Below, piece after piece: positions 1-5,999 of a DNA stretch of 7,718 nt. Below the pieces are notes generated by a model. The model searched no databases, was not told the DNA's origin, and worked only from the letters and a program-made list of their open reading frames with translations. Position 1 is the first letter of the stretch. The number at the start of each line of letters is the position of its first letter. This stretch comes from Pseudomonadota bacterium (GTDB lineage: Bacteria; Pseudomonadota; Gammaproteobacteria; Burkholderiales; Thiobacillaceae): positions 1-7,718 of the forward strand of contig JAKBJA010000131.1 in assembly GCA_021836225.1 (NCBI GenBank), given 5' to 3'. The translations under genes and the position numbers were made by a program.

Positions 1-145
1 GCATCGCGGTGAAGAGCTCCCATTCGTCGTCGGGGATATGCCCGTCGAAGCGCAGCAGGAAGGCGGCGTAGTTGGCCAGGGCGACGAGGCATAAGTGCAT
101 CGCCACGACGATCGCCCGGCGGTAGCGGAGCAGCTTTCCCGTCAC
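1..145 (-). CDS. FlaA1/CapD/WbpM-like nucleotide-sugar dehydratase, N-terminus only (partial)
   Basis: Only the first 48 codons are in the window; the gene continues past the left edge. The visible protein starts with a basic stretch (KLLRYRR), then a hydrophobic segment at about residues 11-32, then LLRFDG at 30-35 and an acidic stretch (PDDEWELF). This order, one short membrane segment ending in LLRF(D/E)G, is typical of the N-terminus of membrane-anchored FlaA1/PglF/WbpM-type proteins. Their later Rossmann domain is a UDP-GlcNAc 4,6-dehydratase (some are epimerases), but that domain is not visible here. The GTG start at 145-143 overlaps the TGA of the sugar transferase by four bases (GTGA) and has a Shine-Dalgarno-like AAAGGGG at 153-159 with a 7-base spacer. 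In this position it would supply a modified sugar nucleotide to the neighbouring phosphoglycosyl transferase, as PglF does for PglC. The family call rests on the N-terminus alone; the enzyme activity is inferred. Confidence 0.75.
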   Translation of the reverse strand, partial: MTGKLLRYRRAIVVAMHLCLVALANYAAFLLRFDGHIPDDEWELFTAM

Positions 146-747
146 GCCACCGCCCCTTTGCTGAAGAGCGCGCGCAGGGTAAGCGCCATGATCTTCAGGT
201 CCCCGGCCAGCGAAGCGCGCGCCGCGTACGCCTTGGCGAGCCGGATTTTTTCGGGCAGGACGCGGCTAACGTATTCAGCCTCTGGGTCGGCTGCAAGAGA
301 CAGGACTTGTTCCTCGTCACGGTATTTCAGCGACGCCGGGTCGGTAAGTCCGGGCCGCACCTTCAGGATTTCGGCATAGTCGGCGCGAAAGCGCTCGACG
401 TACTCCGCGAGTTCGGGCCGAGGACCGACCAAGCTCATATCCCCCTTAAGTACGTTGATCAACTGGGGGAGTTCGTCAAGCTTCCAGCGTCTAAGCATGC
501 GGCCGAGGCGGGTGACGCGCGGGTCTCCGCTCACGGTTATCGGCCCGCCAAGCCGGGGCGCGCCGTTCACCATGGTGCGGAACTTCCAGATGAAAAACGG
601 CCGAAAGTTGCGCCCGATTCGCTCCTGTCTGAAGAAGACCGGCCCCGGCGAATCAAGCTTGATGAGCACCGCGATCACGGCTAGCGCGGGAGAAAGAAGC
701 AATAAGCCGAAAAACGAGACCACGATGTCAGTCGCTCGCTTGAGCAT
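142..747 (-). CDS. Bacterial sugar transferase (monotopic phosphoglycosyl transferase)
   Basis: The 201-residue length matches the minimal PglC-type phosphoglycosyl transferases, which transfer a sugar phosphate from a UDP-sugar to undecaprenyl phosphate at the inner face of the cytoplasmic membrane and so start glycan assembly. Residues 4-30 form a hydrophobic segment with the Ser19-Pro20 break expected of a re-entrant membrane helix. KFRTM follows at 55-59, the catalytic Asp91-Glu92 dyad sits in LDELPQL, then GDMSLVGPRPE at 102-112 and RPGLT at 131-135, all family hallmarks. There is no long multi-spanning N-terminal domain, so it is not a full WbaP/WcaJ type. The ATG at 747 has only a weak AGAG upstream and lies 16 bases after the stop of the SGNH gene, so it is probably co-transcribed with it. 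The downstream FlaA1-like gene overlaps by four bases, which suggests that enzyme may help make the donor. The donor sugar cannot be read from the sequence. Confidence 0.95.
   Translation of the reverse strand: MLKRATDIVVSFFGLLLLSPALAVIAVLIKLDSPGPVFFRQERIGRNFRPFFIWKFRTMVNGAPRLGGPITVSGDPRVTRLGRMLRRWKLDELPQLINVLKGDMSLVGPRPELAEYVERFRADYAEILKVRPGLTDPASLKYRDEEQVLSLAADPEAEYVSRVLPEKIRLAKAYAARASLAGDLKIMALTLRALFSKGAVA
153..159 (-). promoter_or_regulatory. Ribosome binding site of the FlaA1-like gene
   Basis: AAAGGGG on the minus strand, seven bases before the GTG at 145-143, inside the last codons of the sugar transferase gene. It decides the start of the partial downstream gene: this GTG is in frame with the recognisable membrane segment and overlaps the upstream stop as GTGA. 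Confidence 0.55.
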
Positions 748-763
748 CGCTCTGCGAGTCCGC

Positions 764-1957
764 TTACGGTTCGCGCGCTGGCCGCTCCTCTCTGCCCACG
801 CTGGTGTTCCGGGCGGGCGACAGCCCGCTGCCGGGTACGCTTGGGGGCCCGGCGCGCGCGAGCAGGCCCCGCGCGATCAGTTGGCCGGCAAGATATTGCG
901 CGACGAGTTGATTGCCGCGCGGATTGAGGTGCCCGTCCCTTCGGTAAAAAAGATTCTCCCCGTCTGCACGATACGCCGCAGCCATCATGGGCAAGGCCGG
1001 CATCCAAGCAAATCCTTTCGCGGCCGCGAAACGGCTTAGGGTTCGGTCCGATAAGCCCGGGTCTATGCCTTTAATGGGACCGTGCGCTTCCGCCAAGACC
1101 TGAAATTGCTGAGGTATGGACAGTACCGCGAACGCCACACCGCGGGACCTGCAGTAGGCAAGCCCCGCCCCAAGCAGCTTCTCCGTCAGGGAGAGCTGGG
1201 CTGACAGCCGTGCATTCGGAGGGCTCATGTAGTACTGCGCGCGGGGCGTGGCAAGGTAAAGGCGCAGGTAGATGGCGTCCACCGACCGCAGCAGCCGGTC
1301 AGCCAGCACGACGACATCAAGCTTGCCGGCGGCTGCTCTCAACGCAGCCTCGGGCCCGTCGACAACGCCGGGTAGTTTGGCTCCCGTGATCAGTTTTATA
1401 TCCGGTACGGGCGCGGCGAAGTCGGTGTTGGTGAAAAGGTCATTGGGCAAGAACGCAAGGATGACGAGCGCTGGACGGTACTTCGGGGCGAGCCGCTCAA
1501 GGTACGTAAGCTCCATCCGCGTGTCGTAACCGGGCACGCCCGCCTTGACGACGTCCGCGTCATAGCCGGAATCCCTTAGCCGGCGCTCCAAAAGCACGGG
1601 CCAGATGTCGCCGTAGTTGTTGCCATGCCCATAGGTGAAGGAGTCGCCCAGGAGCAAGATTCTGAGCGACCCTGGATGAGGCGGGCGGGAATGCAGCGAG
1701 CGGTCGCGCAAACCAGCCGCGTTCACCCTGTATTCAACGCGGTACTCCGGCGTCTGGACTTCCAGGTCTGCTCCGGGGTTGTTGACCCAGCCGATGACCT
1801 CGTCTTTGACCAGCGCCCGGCGATGACCGACATAGGTAACCGCCTCTCGCTGCGGCCAGAACGCCCTCAGTGCCAGCTCAAGCAGCAGCAGCAGAGCCAG
1901 CGTGACGCCTGAGACTGCCGCTAAGTCGCGTATTGCTCGCAATGGTAGCCACCTCAT
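764..1957 (-). CDS. Membrane-anchored SGNH/GDSL hydrolase-like protein
   Basis: The 397-residue protein has a hydrophobic segment at about 13-32, probably an uncleaved signal anchor that places the rest outside the cytoplasmic membrane. The SGNH signatures appear in order: block I ILLLGDSF at 100-107 with nucleophile Ser106; block II VVKAGVPGYDT at 137-146 with the oxyanion glycine near 140-143; block III FLPND at 169-173 with Asn172; and block V with Asp341 and His343 in DGHLNPRGN. Every catalytic position is therefore present. In polysaccharide loci such proteins are usually carbohydrate esterases or O-acetylation-related (AlgJ/AlgX-like), so removal or transfer of an acyl group on the glycan is a reasonable guess, but the substrate is unknown. 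The start ATG at 1957 overlaps the methyltransferase stop as ATGA with no clear Shine-Dalgarno sequence, which suggests coupling. Residues after about 366 are a Pro/Arg-rich tail, unlikely to be catalytic. Confidence 0.85.
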   Translation of the reverse strand: MRWLPLRAIRDLAAVSGVTLALLLLLELALRAFWPQREAVTYVGHRRALVKDEVIGWVNNPGADLEVQTPEYRVEYRVNAAGLRDRSLHSRPPHPGSLRILLLGDSFTYGHGNNYGDIWPVLLERRLRDSGYDADVVKAGVPGYDTRMELTYLERLAPKYRPALVILAFLPNDLFTNTDFAAPVPDIKLITGAKLPGVVDGPEAALRAAAGKLDVVVLADRLLRSVDAIYLRLYLATPRAQYYMSPPNARLSAQLSLTEKLLGAGLAYCRSRGVAFAVLSIPQQFQVLAEAHGPIKGIDPGLSDRTLSRFAAAKGFAWMPALPMMAAAYRADGENLFYRRDGHLNPRGNQLVAQYLAGQLIARGLLARAGPPSVPGSGLSPARNTSVGREERPAREP

Positions 1958-2805
1958 TCAGCAGTAAGTGAAGGCCCAATTCCGCGCCCAGAGGAGGCCT
2001 TACAGATGCCGCCCAAATAGTGCGTGCAGAGGAACGGCGCCCGGCTCAGCAACTGGCAGAGAAGCGGCGACCAGGGCGCCAATAGCCGGTTAATTGGCGG
2101 CGCCAGGGTGATACGGCGAAGCTCGATCCGGCAGCCGGGGAAAAGCTCCCGAATCTTCTGTTTGCCGACCCCGCGCACGTCGGGATTGCGCGGATTGTTC
2201 ATATGGTAGTCGAACCATACGATCAGTCCCTCGGGCCGCAACACCCGAAGCATCTCAGCGGCAATCTGCCGTTTCAGCTCGGGGTCGAGGATCGAGGTGA
2301 AAACGGTAAGCTGGAAGATGAGGTCGAAGCTCTCGGCCGGGAATTCGAGCTGCCGGGCGCTCGCGCAGATAAGCCGCACCTCGGCGGGCAGAAGCGACCT
2401 GGCCTCCGCGATCCGGTCGGGCAGCAGGTCCACGCCGGCGAGGTTGGCGGGAGCGGCGCCCCATCCGAGCAGGCGGTTTAGTAAACGGCCGGCGCCGCAG
2501 CCGACGTCGAGAACCCTGTAAGAACTTAGCTGGGTGCGTCGGTTGCGCCGCAACAGGGCCAGCATTCCCGTCTCGAGCTGCTGCATAGCCAGAAGATGGG
2601 CCGGGTTGAAAGGCGAGTAGCGCCAGTCCTCGACGGGCCGCCGCGCGTAGGCCGCCCTGATGCGCTCCTCTTCGGCCTCTGCGTCGCTCACTTTATCGGT
2701 GATTACTTGCGGCGCAGATGTTATGCTGGGGTAATTCGCTGTCGCCGGTGCGGAAGCGATCGCCGCGCGCCGCGGCCTTCTTCGCCGAAAACCCGAATGT
2801 CCCAC
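1954..2805 (-). CDS. Class I SAM-dependent methyltransferase
   Basis: This is a Rossmann-fold methyltransferase using S-adenosylmethionine. In the 283-residue reading, motif I is VLDVGCGAG at 98-106, the ribose-binding acidic residue is Asp126 in AGVDLLPDR, SFDLIF at 159-164 is the strand-4 region, and LRPEGLIVWFD at 189-199 is the strand-5 region. The C-terminal part (PFLCTHYLGGICK) resembles methyltransferases found in polysaccharide loci, so O-methylation of a sugar, or of a chain end, is likely but not shown. The start is uncertain. GTG at 2805 has GGAG only two bases upstream, which is too close, and adds 38 residues that are Arg-rich and then Ser/Ala-rich, unlike the conserved domain. 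GTG at 2691-2689 gives a 245-residue protein starting just before EEERIRAAYARR, closer to the usual length, but lacks a Shine-Dalgarno sequence. I favour the shorter form slightly. It is first in a tightly packed set with the SGNH and sugar transferase genes. Confidence 0.85.
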   Translation of the reverse strand: MGHSGFRRRRPRRAAIASAPATANYPSITSAPQVITDKVSDAEAEEERIRAAYARRPVEDWRYSPFNPAHLLAMQQLETGMLALLRRNRRTQLSSYRVLDVGCGAGRLLNRLLGWGAAPANLAGVDLLPDRIAEARSLLPAEVRLICASARQLEFPAESFDLIFQLTVFTSILDPELKRQIAAEMLRVLRPEGLIVWFDYHMNNPRNPDVRGVGKQKIRELFPGCRIELRRITLAPPINRLLAPWSPLLCQLLSRAPFLCTHYLGGICKASSGRGIGPSLTAE

Positions 2806-2867
2806 CTCTCCAGGAGCGTTGGAACCGGCCGTGGTCGCTCCGCTCGGAATCTCGGCATGCTCTGTTG

Positions 2868-2873
2868 ATTATA
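2868..2873 (-). promoter_or_regulatory. Candidate -10 box (TATAAT) for the methyltransferase-SGNH-sugar transferase set
   Basis: A perfect TATAAT on the minus strand, 63 bases before the GTG at 2805 and 177 before the GTG at 2691. The hexamer 17 bases upstream (TCGCTG) is a poor -35 match and there is no TG extension of the -10. The placement between two gene blocks supports a promoter, but the match may be chance. Confidence 0.3.
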
Positions 2874-3140
2874 AGCGCTCCCACAAATGGCAGCGACAGG
2901 GCGAACGCTGTTATGAGCGGGGTCCGCGCAGTGAAGAATCCGCGCACGGCGATGGACTCGCCGCGCGGTAGTCTCTGTCAACTGGTAGAAAAGTTGCTGG
3001 GCCGTCATATCAGCCAAGGCTGCCGGTTACGCCGCCTTCAGCGGGATTTCACAGCGTTGCGAGCATTACCTCATGCGGTCCGATTACGCCGAGTGTTGTA
3101 TGTTGCTTTGATAGAGGGTGCATTACTGAACCACTTGAGC

Positions 3141-3148
3141 GGGGGGGG
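3141..3148 (+). repeat. Homopolymer tract of eight G (C8 on the minus strand)
   Basis: Eight consecutive G on the plus strand, within the gap downstream of the dehydrogenase stop. It is too short and too isolated from any supported gene to call a phase-variable tract, but such runs vary in length by slipped-strand pairing and are also prone to sequencing error. Confidence 0.6.
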
Positions 3149-3207
3149 ACAGGATCGATGCCCATTCGACCGCTGCACTCGCGGTTGATGACGGACCGAA
3201 AGCAGCG

Positions 3208-3241
3208 CTCGCGGGGTGCATGCGCCCGATCCCTACGCGAG
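3208..3241 (-). terminator. Weak hairpin at the end of the dehydrogenase gene
   Basis: An inverted repeat pairs CTCGCG at 3208-3213 with CGCGAG at 3236-3241. It extends by GGG (3214-3216) with CCC (3231-3233) past a two-base bulge, and the loop contains a smaller GC-rich hairpin. It straddles the stop codon at 3233-3235. No T run follows on the minus strand, so it is not a standard intrinsic terminator. It could slow RNA decay or transcription, or be chance. Confidence 0.2.
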
Positions 3242-4555
3242 TATTACGTTGCTGCCGTCTTTCCGATATGGAGCCGTCACGTTGCGCGTATCGACCACTA
3301 GCTTCGCCTGCTTCAGTGCCATCTGGTAGTCCACCCCGGAGTGGTCGGTGACGATGACCACCGCGTCGCTGCCGGCAACCAGTTCGGGCGTAAGCTCCAG
3401 CGAGGCCAGCTCTCCCTCAAGATGGCGCGAACGCAGCTTGCTCACATAGGGGTCGTGATAGGCAACGATGGCGCCGCGGCGGCGCAGCTCCGAAATAATC
3501 CCGAATGCCGGCGATTCCCGGGTGTCGTCAACATCCCGCTTGTAGGCCACGCCAAGCAGCAGAATCCGCGAATTCTTGAGCGGCTTGCCCTCGAGGTTCA
3601 GCGCCTGTGCCAGCCGCTCGACGACGTGGGCCGGCATCGCCGTATTGATTTCTCCGGCAAGCTCGATGAAGCGCGTGGTGAAATCGTACTGGCGCGCCTT
3701 CCAGGTCAGATAGAAGGGGTCGATTGGTATGCAATGGCCGCCCAAGCCGGGTCCGGGGTAGAAGGGTGTAAAGCCGAACGGCTTGGTTGCCGCGGCGTCG
3801 ATAACCTCCCACACGTCCAAACCCATCCGCTCAAACAGCAGCTTGAGCTCGTTGATCAGGGCGATGTTGACGCAGCGGTAGATGTTTTCGAGGAGCTTGG
3901 CGGCCTCGGCAACCCGCGCGGAGGAGACGGGGATCACGCGCTCGACCACCTGCTCGTAAGCCGCGACCGCAACTTCGAGACATTCGGCCGTAACGCCGCC
4001 CACAAGCTTGGGAATTGTCTCGGTCCGAAAGCGCCGATTGCCCGGGTCCTCACGCTCGGGCGAAGAGGCGAGGAAAAAGTCGCTCCCGACGGCAAGACCC
4101 GAAGCCGCGAGCACCCCGAGGACGTCTTCGCCGGTCGTTCCCGGATAACTCGTGCTCTCGACCACAACCAACTGGCCGCGATGGAGCCGCGCCGCCACCT
4201 CGCGGGCGGTGTCGATGACGTAGTGCAGGTCAGGCATCCGCCCCTCCCTCAGAGGCGTCGGCACGCAGATGATGGCAGCGTCGCATTCGTCGAGCAGGGC
4301 GAAATCCCCGGTTGCCACAAGCTTGCCCGACCGTACCAGCGGGGCGATCCGTTGCGCCGAGACGCCCCCGATGTAGCTCTCGCCACGGCTCAGCAGTTCG
4401 ACCTTGGCCGGGTCAATATCGAAGCCGACGGTCCTGAACCCCTTTTGGGCAAACAGGCAGGCCAGCGGCAGGCCAACATAGCCCAGCCCCAGCACGCCCA
4501 CCACGGCGCGTCGGCTTCGAAACCTTTCGATCGCGCTCCTGGCTACGTCGTTCAC
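3233..4555 (-). CDS. UDP-N-acetylhexosamine 6-dehydrogenase (WbpA/TviB/WecC family)
   Basis: This 440-residue nucleotide-sugar dehydrogenase oxidises C6 of a UDP-N-acetylhexosamine to the uronic acid with two NAD+, in the cytoplasm. The N-terminal NAD-binding domain shows GLGYVGLP at 23-30 and acidic Asp46 (GFDID). CVPTPL lies at 97-102 and ESTSYPGTT at 133-141. Lys220 sits in EAAKLLEN, and the catalytic Cys275 in GLGGHCIPIDPFYLTWKAR (270-288). The C-terminal UDP-binding domain has GVAYKRDVDDTRESP at 335-349. The PGLGGHCIPIDPFYLTWKA form resembles WbpA (UDP-GlcNAc dehydrogenase) more than E. coli WecC (PGVGGHCIAVDP as I recall it), so UDP-GlcNAc is the favoured substrate. A nearby 2-epimerase keeps UDP-ManNAc possible. 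The GTG start at 4555 has GGGAGG at 4562-4567 with a 6-base spacer. A 173-base gap separates it from the upstream glycosyltransferase gene, so it may have its own transcription start. Confidence 0.93.
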   Translation of the reverse strand: MNDVARSAIERFRSRRAVVGVLGLGYVGLPLACLFAQKGFRTVGFDIDPAKVELLSRGESYIGGVSAQRIAPLVRSGKLVATGDFALLDECDAAIICVPTPLREGRMPDLHYVIDTAREVAARLHRGQLVVVESTSYPGTTGEDVLGVLAASGLAVGSDFFLASSPEREDPGNRRFRTETIPKLVGGVTAECLEVAVAAYEQVVERVIPVSSARVAEAAKLLENIYRCVNIALINELKLLFERMGLDVWEVIDAAATKPFGFTPFYPGPGLGGHCIPIDPFYLTWKARQYDFTTRFIELAGEINTAMPAHVVERLAQALNLEGKPLKNSRILLLGVAYKRDVDDTRESPAFGIISELRRRGAIVAYHDPYVSKLRSRHLEGELASLELTPELVAGSDAVVIVTDHSGVDYQMALKQAKLVVDTRNVTAPYRKDGSNVILA

Positions 4556-4561
4556 TCCTTA

Positions 4562-4567
4562 CCTCCC
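4562..4567 (-). promoter_or_regulatory. Ribosome binding site of the dehydrogenase gene
   Basis: GGGAGG on the minus strand, six bases before the GTG at 4555-4553. A second purine run (AAGGA) abuts the start codon itself and is too close to serve. This site supports GTG as the true start, with the NAD-binding glycine loop beginning near residue 20. Confidence 0.6.
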
Positions 4568-4570
4568 GGC

Positions 4571-4631
4571 CGCTGCTGGCTCAGCGACCCCGCACGCCAA
4601 GCGGCCGCACGGCCGGGCCGGCAGGCCCGGC
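4571..4631. repeat. Palindromic GC island upstream of the dehydrogenase gene
   Basis: Three inverted repeats lie within 61 bases. An 8-bp perfect stem GCCGGGCC/GGCCCGGC (4612-4619 and 4624-4631) has a GGCA loop. Two copies of the self-complementary CGGCCG (4602-4607 and 4610-4615) are two bases apart. A 5-bp stem CGCTG/CAGCG (4571-4575 and 4582-4586) has a 6-base loop. No T run follows on either strand. It fills much of the 173-base gap between the glycosyltransferase stop and the dehydrogenase start, so it could fold in the leader RNA, act as a partial attenuator or protect a processed end. The other part of the gap (about 4632-4728) shows only a short 5-bp stem near 4689-4701. Confidence 0.5.
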
Positions 4632-4728
4632 GCCACTGCCGCGGCACCCAAAGTGCTCCCTCTGCCCCACTGCGTGTTTGCTCTTTTCGCAGCGGAGCTG
4701 CAAAGGCCCGGCGAGCGACCCGCTTTGG

Positions 4729-5970
4729 TCAGCGACGTTGTCCCAGCGTCTCGATGAGGGAGCGCTCGAAGGACTCGGCGATCTTCTCGCGGTCAAAGTG
4801 TCTGATCACGTACTCACGCGCGTTCGCTCCCAGCGCCTGGCGCTCGGCTGGGTTGCGGTAAAGCCTCGTGATCGCCGCGGCCATCAGGTCCGGCCGTTCC
4901 GGCTCGACGTAGAGACCGCCATTGGCCGCCTCCACGATCTCGCGGACCTCTCCGTCCACCGAAGCGATGACGGGCCTGCCGGCCGCCATCGCCTCAAACA
5001 ATTTCGACGGCAGCACGCCCTTGAATACGTCGAGCCTTTTCAGCGGAACGACCGCGACGTCGAACGCGGCGAACACCTCGGGCATCTCTCGATGCGGCAC
5101 CGGAGGCAGGAAGAGCACGTTGCGCAGCCCGGCGCTCCCGGCGCGTCCCTGGAGCCTCGCCTTATCGGGGCCGTCCCCGACCAAGAGGAAGCACACATCG
5201 GCGTCCCCACCCGCGGCGATCAGGCGTGCGGCCTCGATGAGCACGTCGAGGCCCTGCGCGATCCCGTGCAGCCCGGCGTATCCGACCACGAAGCGCCGGC
5301 CAAGGCTCAGCTGCTCCCTGACCCGTGATCCCGTCGGAGCTGGCGCGTAGCTTTCGAGCTCAACGCCGTTGGTTATGAGCGTCACCGGCTTATCCGGGAA
5401 GCGCAGCCGAATGTCGTCGAGTATGCCGCGGGCCTGGCCGGTTATCAGGCTTGAGCGACGGTAAAGAAACTCCTCCAGCGCGGTGGCAAGGCTTACGAGC
5501 CGGCGATCATGCAGCAGACCCATCTCAACCGCCGACCTGGGCCACAGGTCAGAGACGTTCATCACCATTGCGGCGCGCCGGAGCCGACTTATGAGCCATC
5601 CCGACAAACCCAGGAACAGCGGCGGCGACTCCACGATCACAACGTCGAGCGGTCCAGTCTTGCTCCAGCCGAAGGCGAATGAGCTCGCGCAAAACGAGAG
5701 GTAACTCAGCAACCGCCGCGCGAATGAGAAGCCGGCACCTTCGCGGGCATAAACCCAGGTCCTGACCACCCGAATCCCCTCAATTGTCTCCTCTAGCCGC
5801 GCGCGCCCGCCATAGCCTTCGAATACCCGCCCGCGCGGATAGTTCGGCATCGCGGTTAGAACCGTTACCTTGTGGCCGCGGCGCTTGAGCCTGCGAGCAA
5901 GGTCCGACAGCCGGTTCTGCGGGGCGCCGGTTTCCGGCGGATAGTACTGGGTGAGAATCAGTATGCGCAT
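4729..5970 (-). CDS. Glycosyltransferase family 4, WbuB-like
   Basis: This 413-residue GT-B retaining glycosyltransferase transfers a sugar from a nucleotide donor to a lipid-linked glycan at the cytoplasmic membrane. The N-terminal acceptor domain begins MRILILTQYYPPETGAPQNR, has MPNYPRG at 41-47 and the diagnostic VSDLWPRSAVEMG at 139-151. The C-terminal GT1-type donor domain runs from about 226: VVGYAGLHG at 228-236, LLVGDGPDK at 262-270, VPHREMPEVF at 291-300, and LPSKLFEAMAAGRPVIAS at 320-337 with the conserved Glu326. The DLWP block and the QYYPPE start are typical of the WbuB subgroup; WbuB itself is linked to N-acetyl-L-fucosamine transfer, but the donor here is unknown. The ATG at 5970 matches the family N-terminus but has no Shine-Dalgarno sequence. 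A GTG at 6003, overlapping the epimerase stop as GTGA, would add 11 residues and couple translation. Order next to the epimerase gene fits one operon. Confidence 0.92.
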   Translation of the reverse strand: MRILILTQYYPPETGAPQNRLSDLARRLKRRGHKVTVLTAMPNYPRGRVFEGYGGRARLEETIEGIRVVRTWVYAREGAGFSFARRLLSYLSFCASSFAFGWSKTGPLDVVIVESPPLFLGLSGWLISRLRRAAMVMNVSDLWPRSAVEMGLLHDRRLVSLATALEEFLYRRSSLITGQARGILDDIRLRFPDKPVTLITNGVELESYAPAPTGSRVREQLSLGRRFVVGYAGLHGIAQGLDVLIEAARLIAAGGDADVCFLLVGDGPDKARLQGRAGSAGLRNVLFLPPVPHREMPEVFAAFDVAVVPLKRLDVFKGVLPSKLFEAMAAGRPVIASVDGEVREIVEAANGGLYVEPERPDLMAAAITRLYRNPAERQALGANAREYVIRHFDREKIAESFERSLIETLGQRR

Positions 5971-5978
5971 CCGGGCTG

Positions 5979-5997
5979 CCAGGGCGGGATGCCCTGG
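5979..5997 (-). promoter_or_regulatory. Hairpin in the 29-base epimerase-glycosyltransferase junction
   Basis: A 7-bp perfect stem CCAGGGC/GCCCTGG with the 5-base loop ATCCC (minus-strand sense) occupies most of the space between the epimerase stop (6002-6000) and the glycosyltransferase ATG at 5970. It replaces any Shine-Dalgarno sequence, so it may matter for start choice or for coupling by ribosomes finishing the epimerase. There is no T run, so it is not a terminator. Confidence 0.4.
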
Positions 5998-5999
5998 GC

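Larger units (their letters stand above)
2806..3232. other. Gap with no convincing gene between dehydrogenase and methyltransferase
   Basis: This is the longest stretch without a recognisable gene (about 430 bases, or about 540 if the methyltransferase starts at 2691). Several open frames cross it on both strands, but none shows a known domain, a good ribosome site or the codon pattern of the neighbours. It holds a run of eight G at 3141-3148, a TATAAT hexamer on the minus strand at 2868-2873, a TTGACA hexamer on the minus strand at 2976-2981, and a locally AT-rich patch around 3090-3130. A GTG-started minus frame at 2947-2693 would encode 84 residues with a hydrophobic stretch at about 10-27; it could be a small membrane peptide, a decayed gene or chance. 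I read the gap mainly as a promoter region or the scar of a lost gene. Confidence 0.5.

Noticed and set aside
455..1039. Plus-strand open frame of 194 codons opposite the sugar transferase and SGNH genes
   Set aside because: It covers two real minus-strand genes and their junction, and its translation looks like low-complexity shadow sequence.
2976..2981. Perfect TTGACA (-35-like) on the minus strand
   Set aside because: At spacings of 16-18 bases the facing hexamers (GAGTCC, AGTCCA, GTCCAT) are poor -10 boxes, and it is too far from the TATAAT at 2868-2873 to pair with it.
2718..3188. Plus-strand open frame of 156 codons across the long gap
   Set aside because: It begins inside the methyltransferase region, has no recognisable domain or ribosome site, and contains the G8 run. 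It is more likely chance than a gene, though the gap itself is reported as a finding.
4612..4631. 8-bp hairpin as an intrinsic terminator
   Set aside because: No T run follows the stem on either strand, so it is reported only as an inverted repeat with possible RNA-level effects.
3341..4861. Plus-strand open frame of 506 codons opposite the dehydrogenase
   Set aside because: It is antisense to a gene with full family motifs, runs through the non-coding gap and into the next gene, and its translation is rich in Arg, Gly, Gln and His with no domain. Long antisense frames are expected in GC-rich codon-biased genes.
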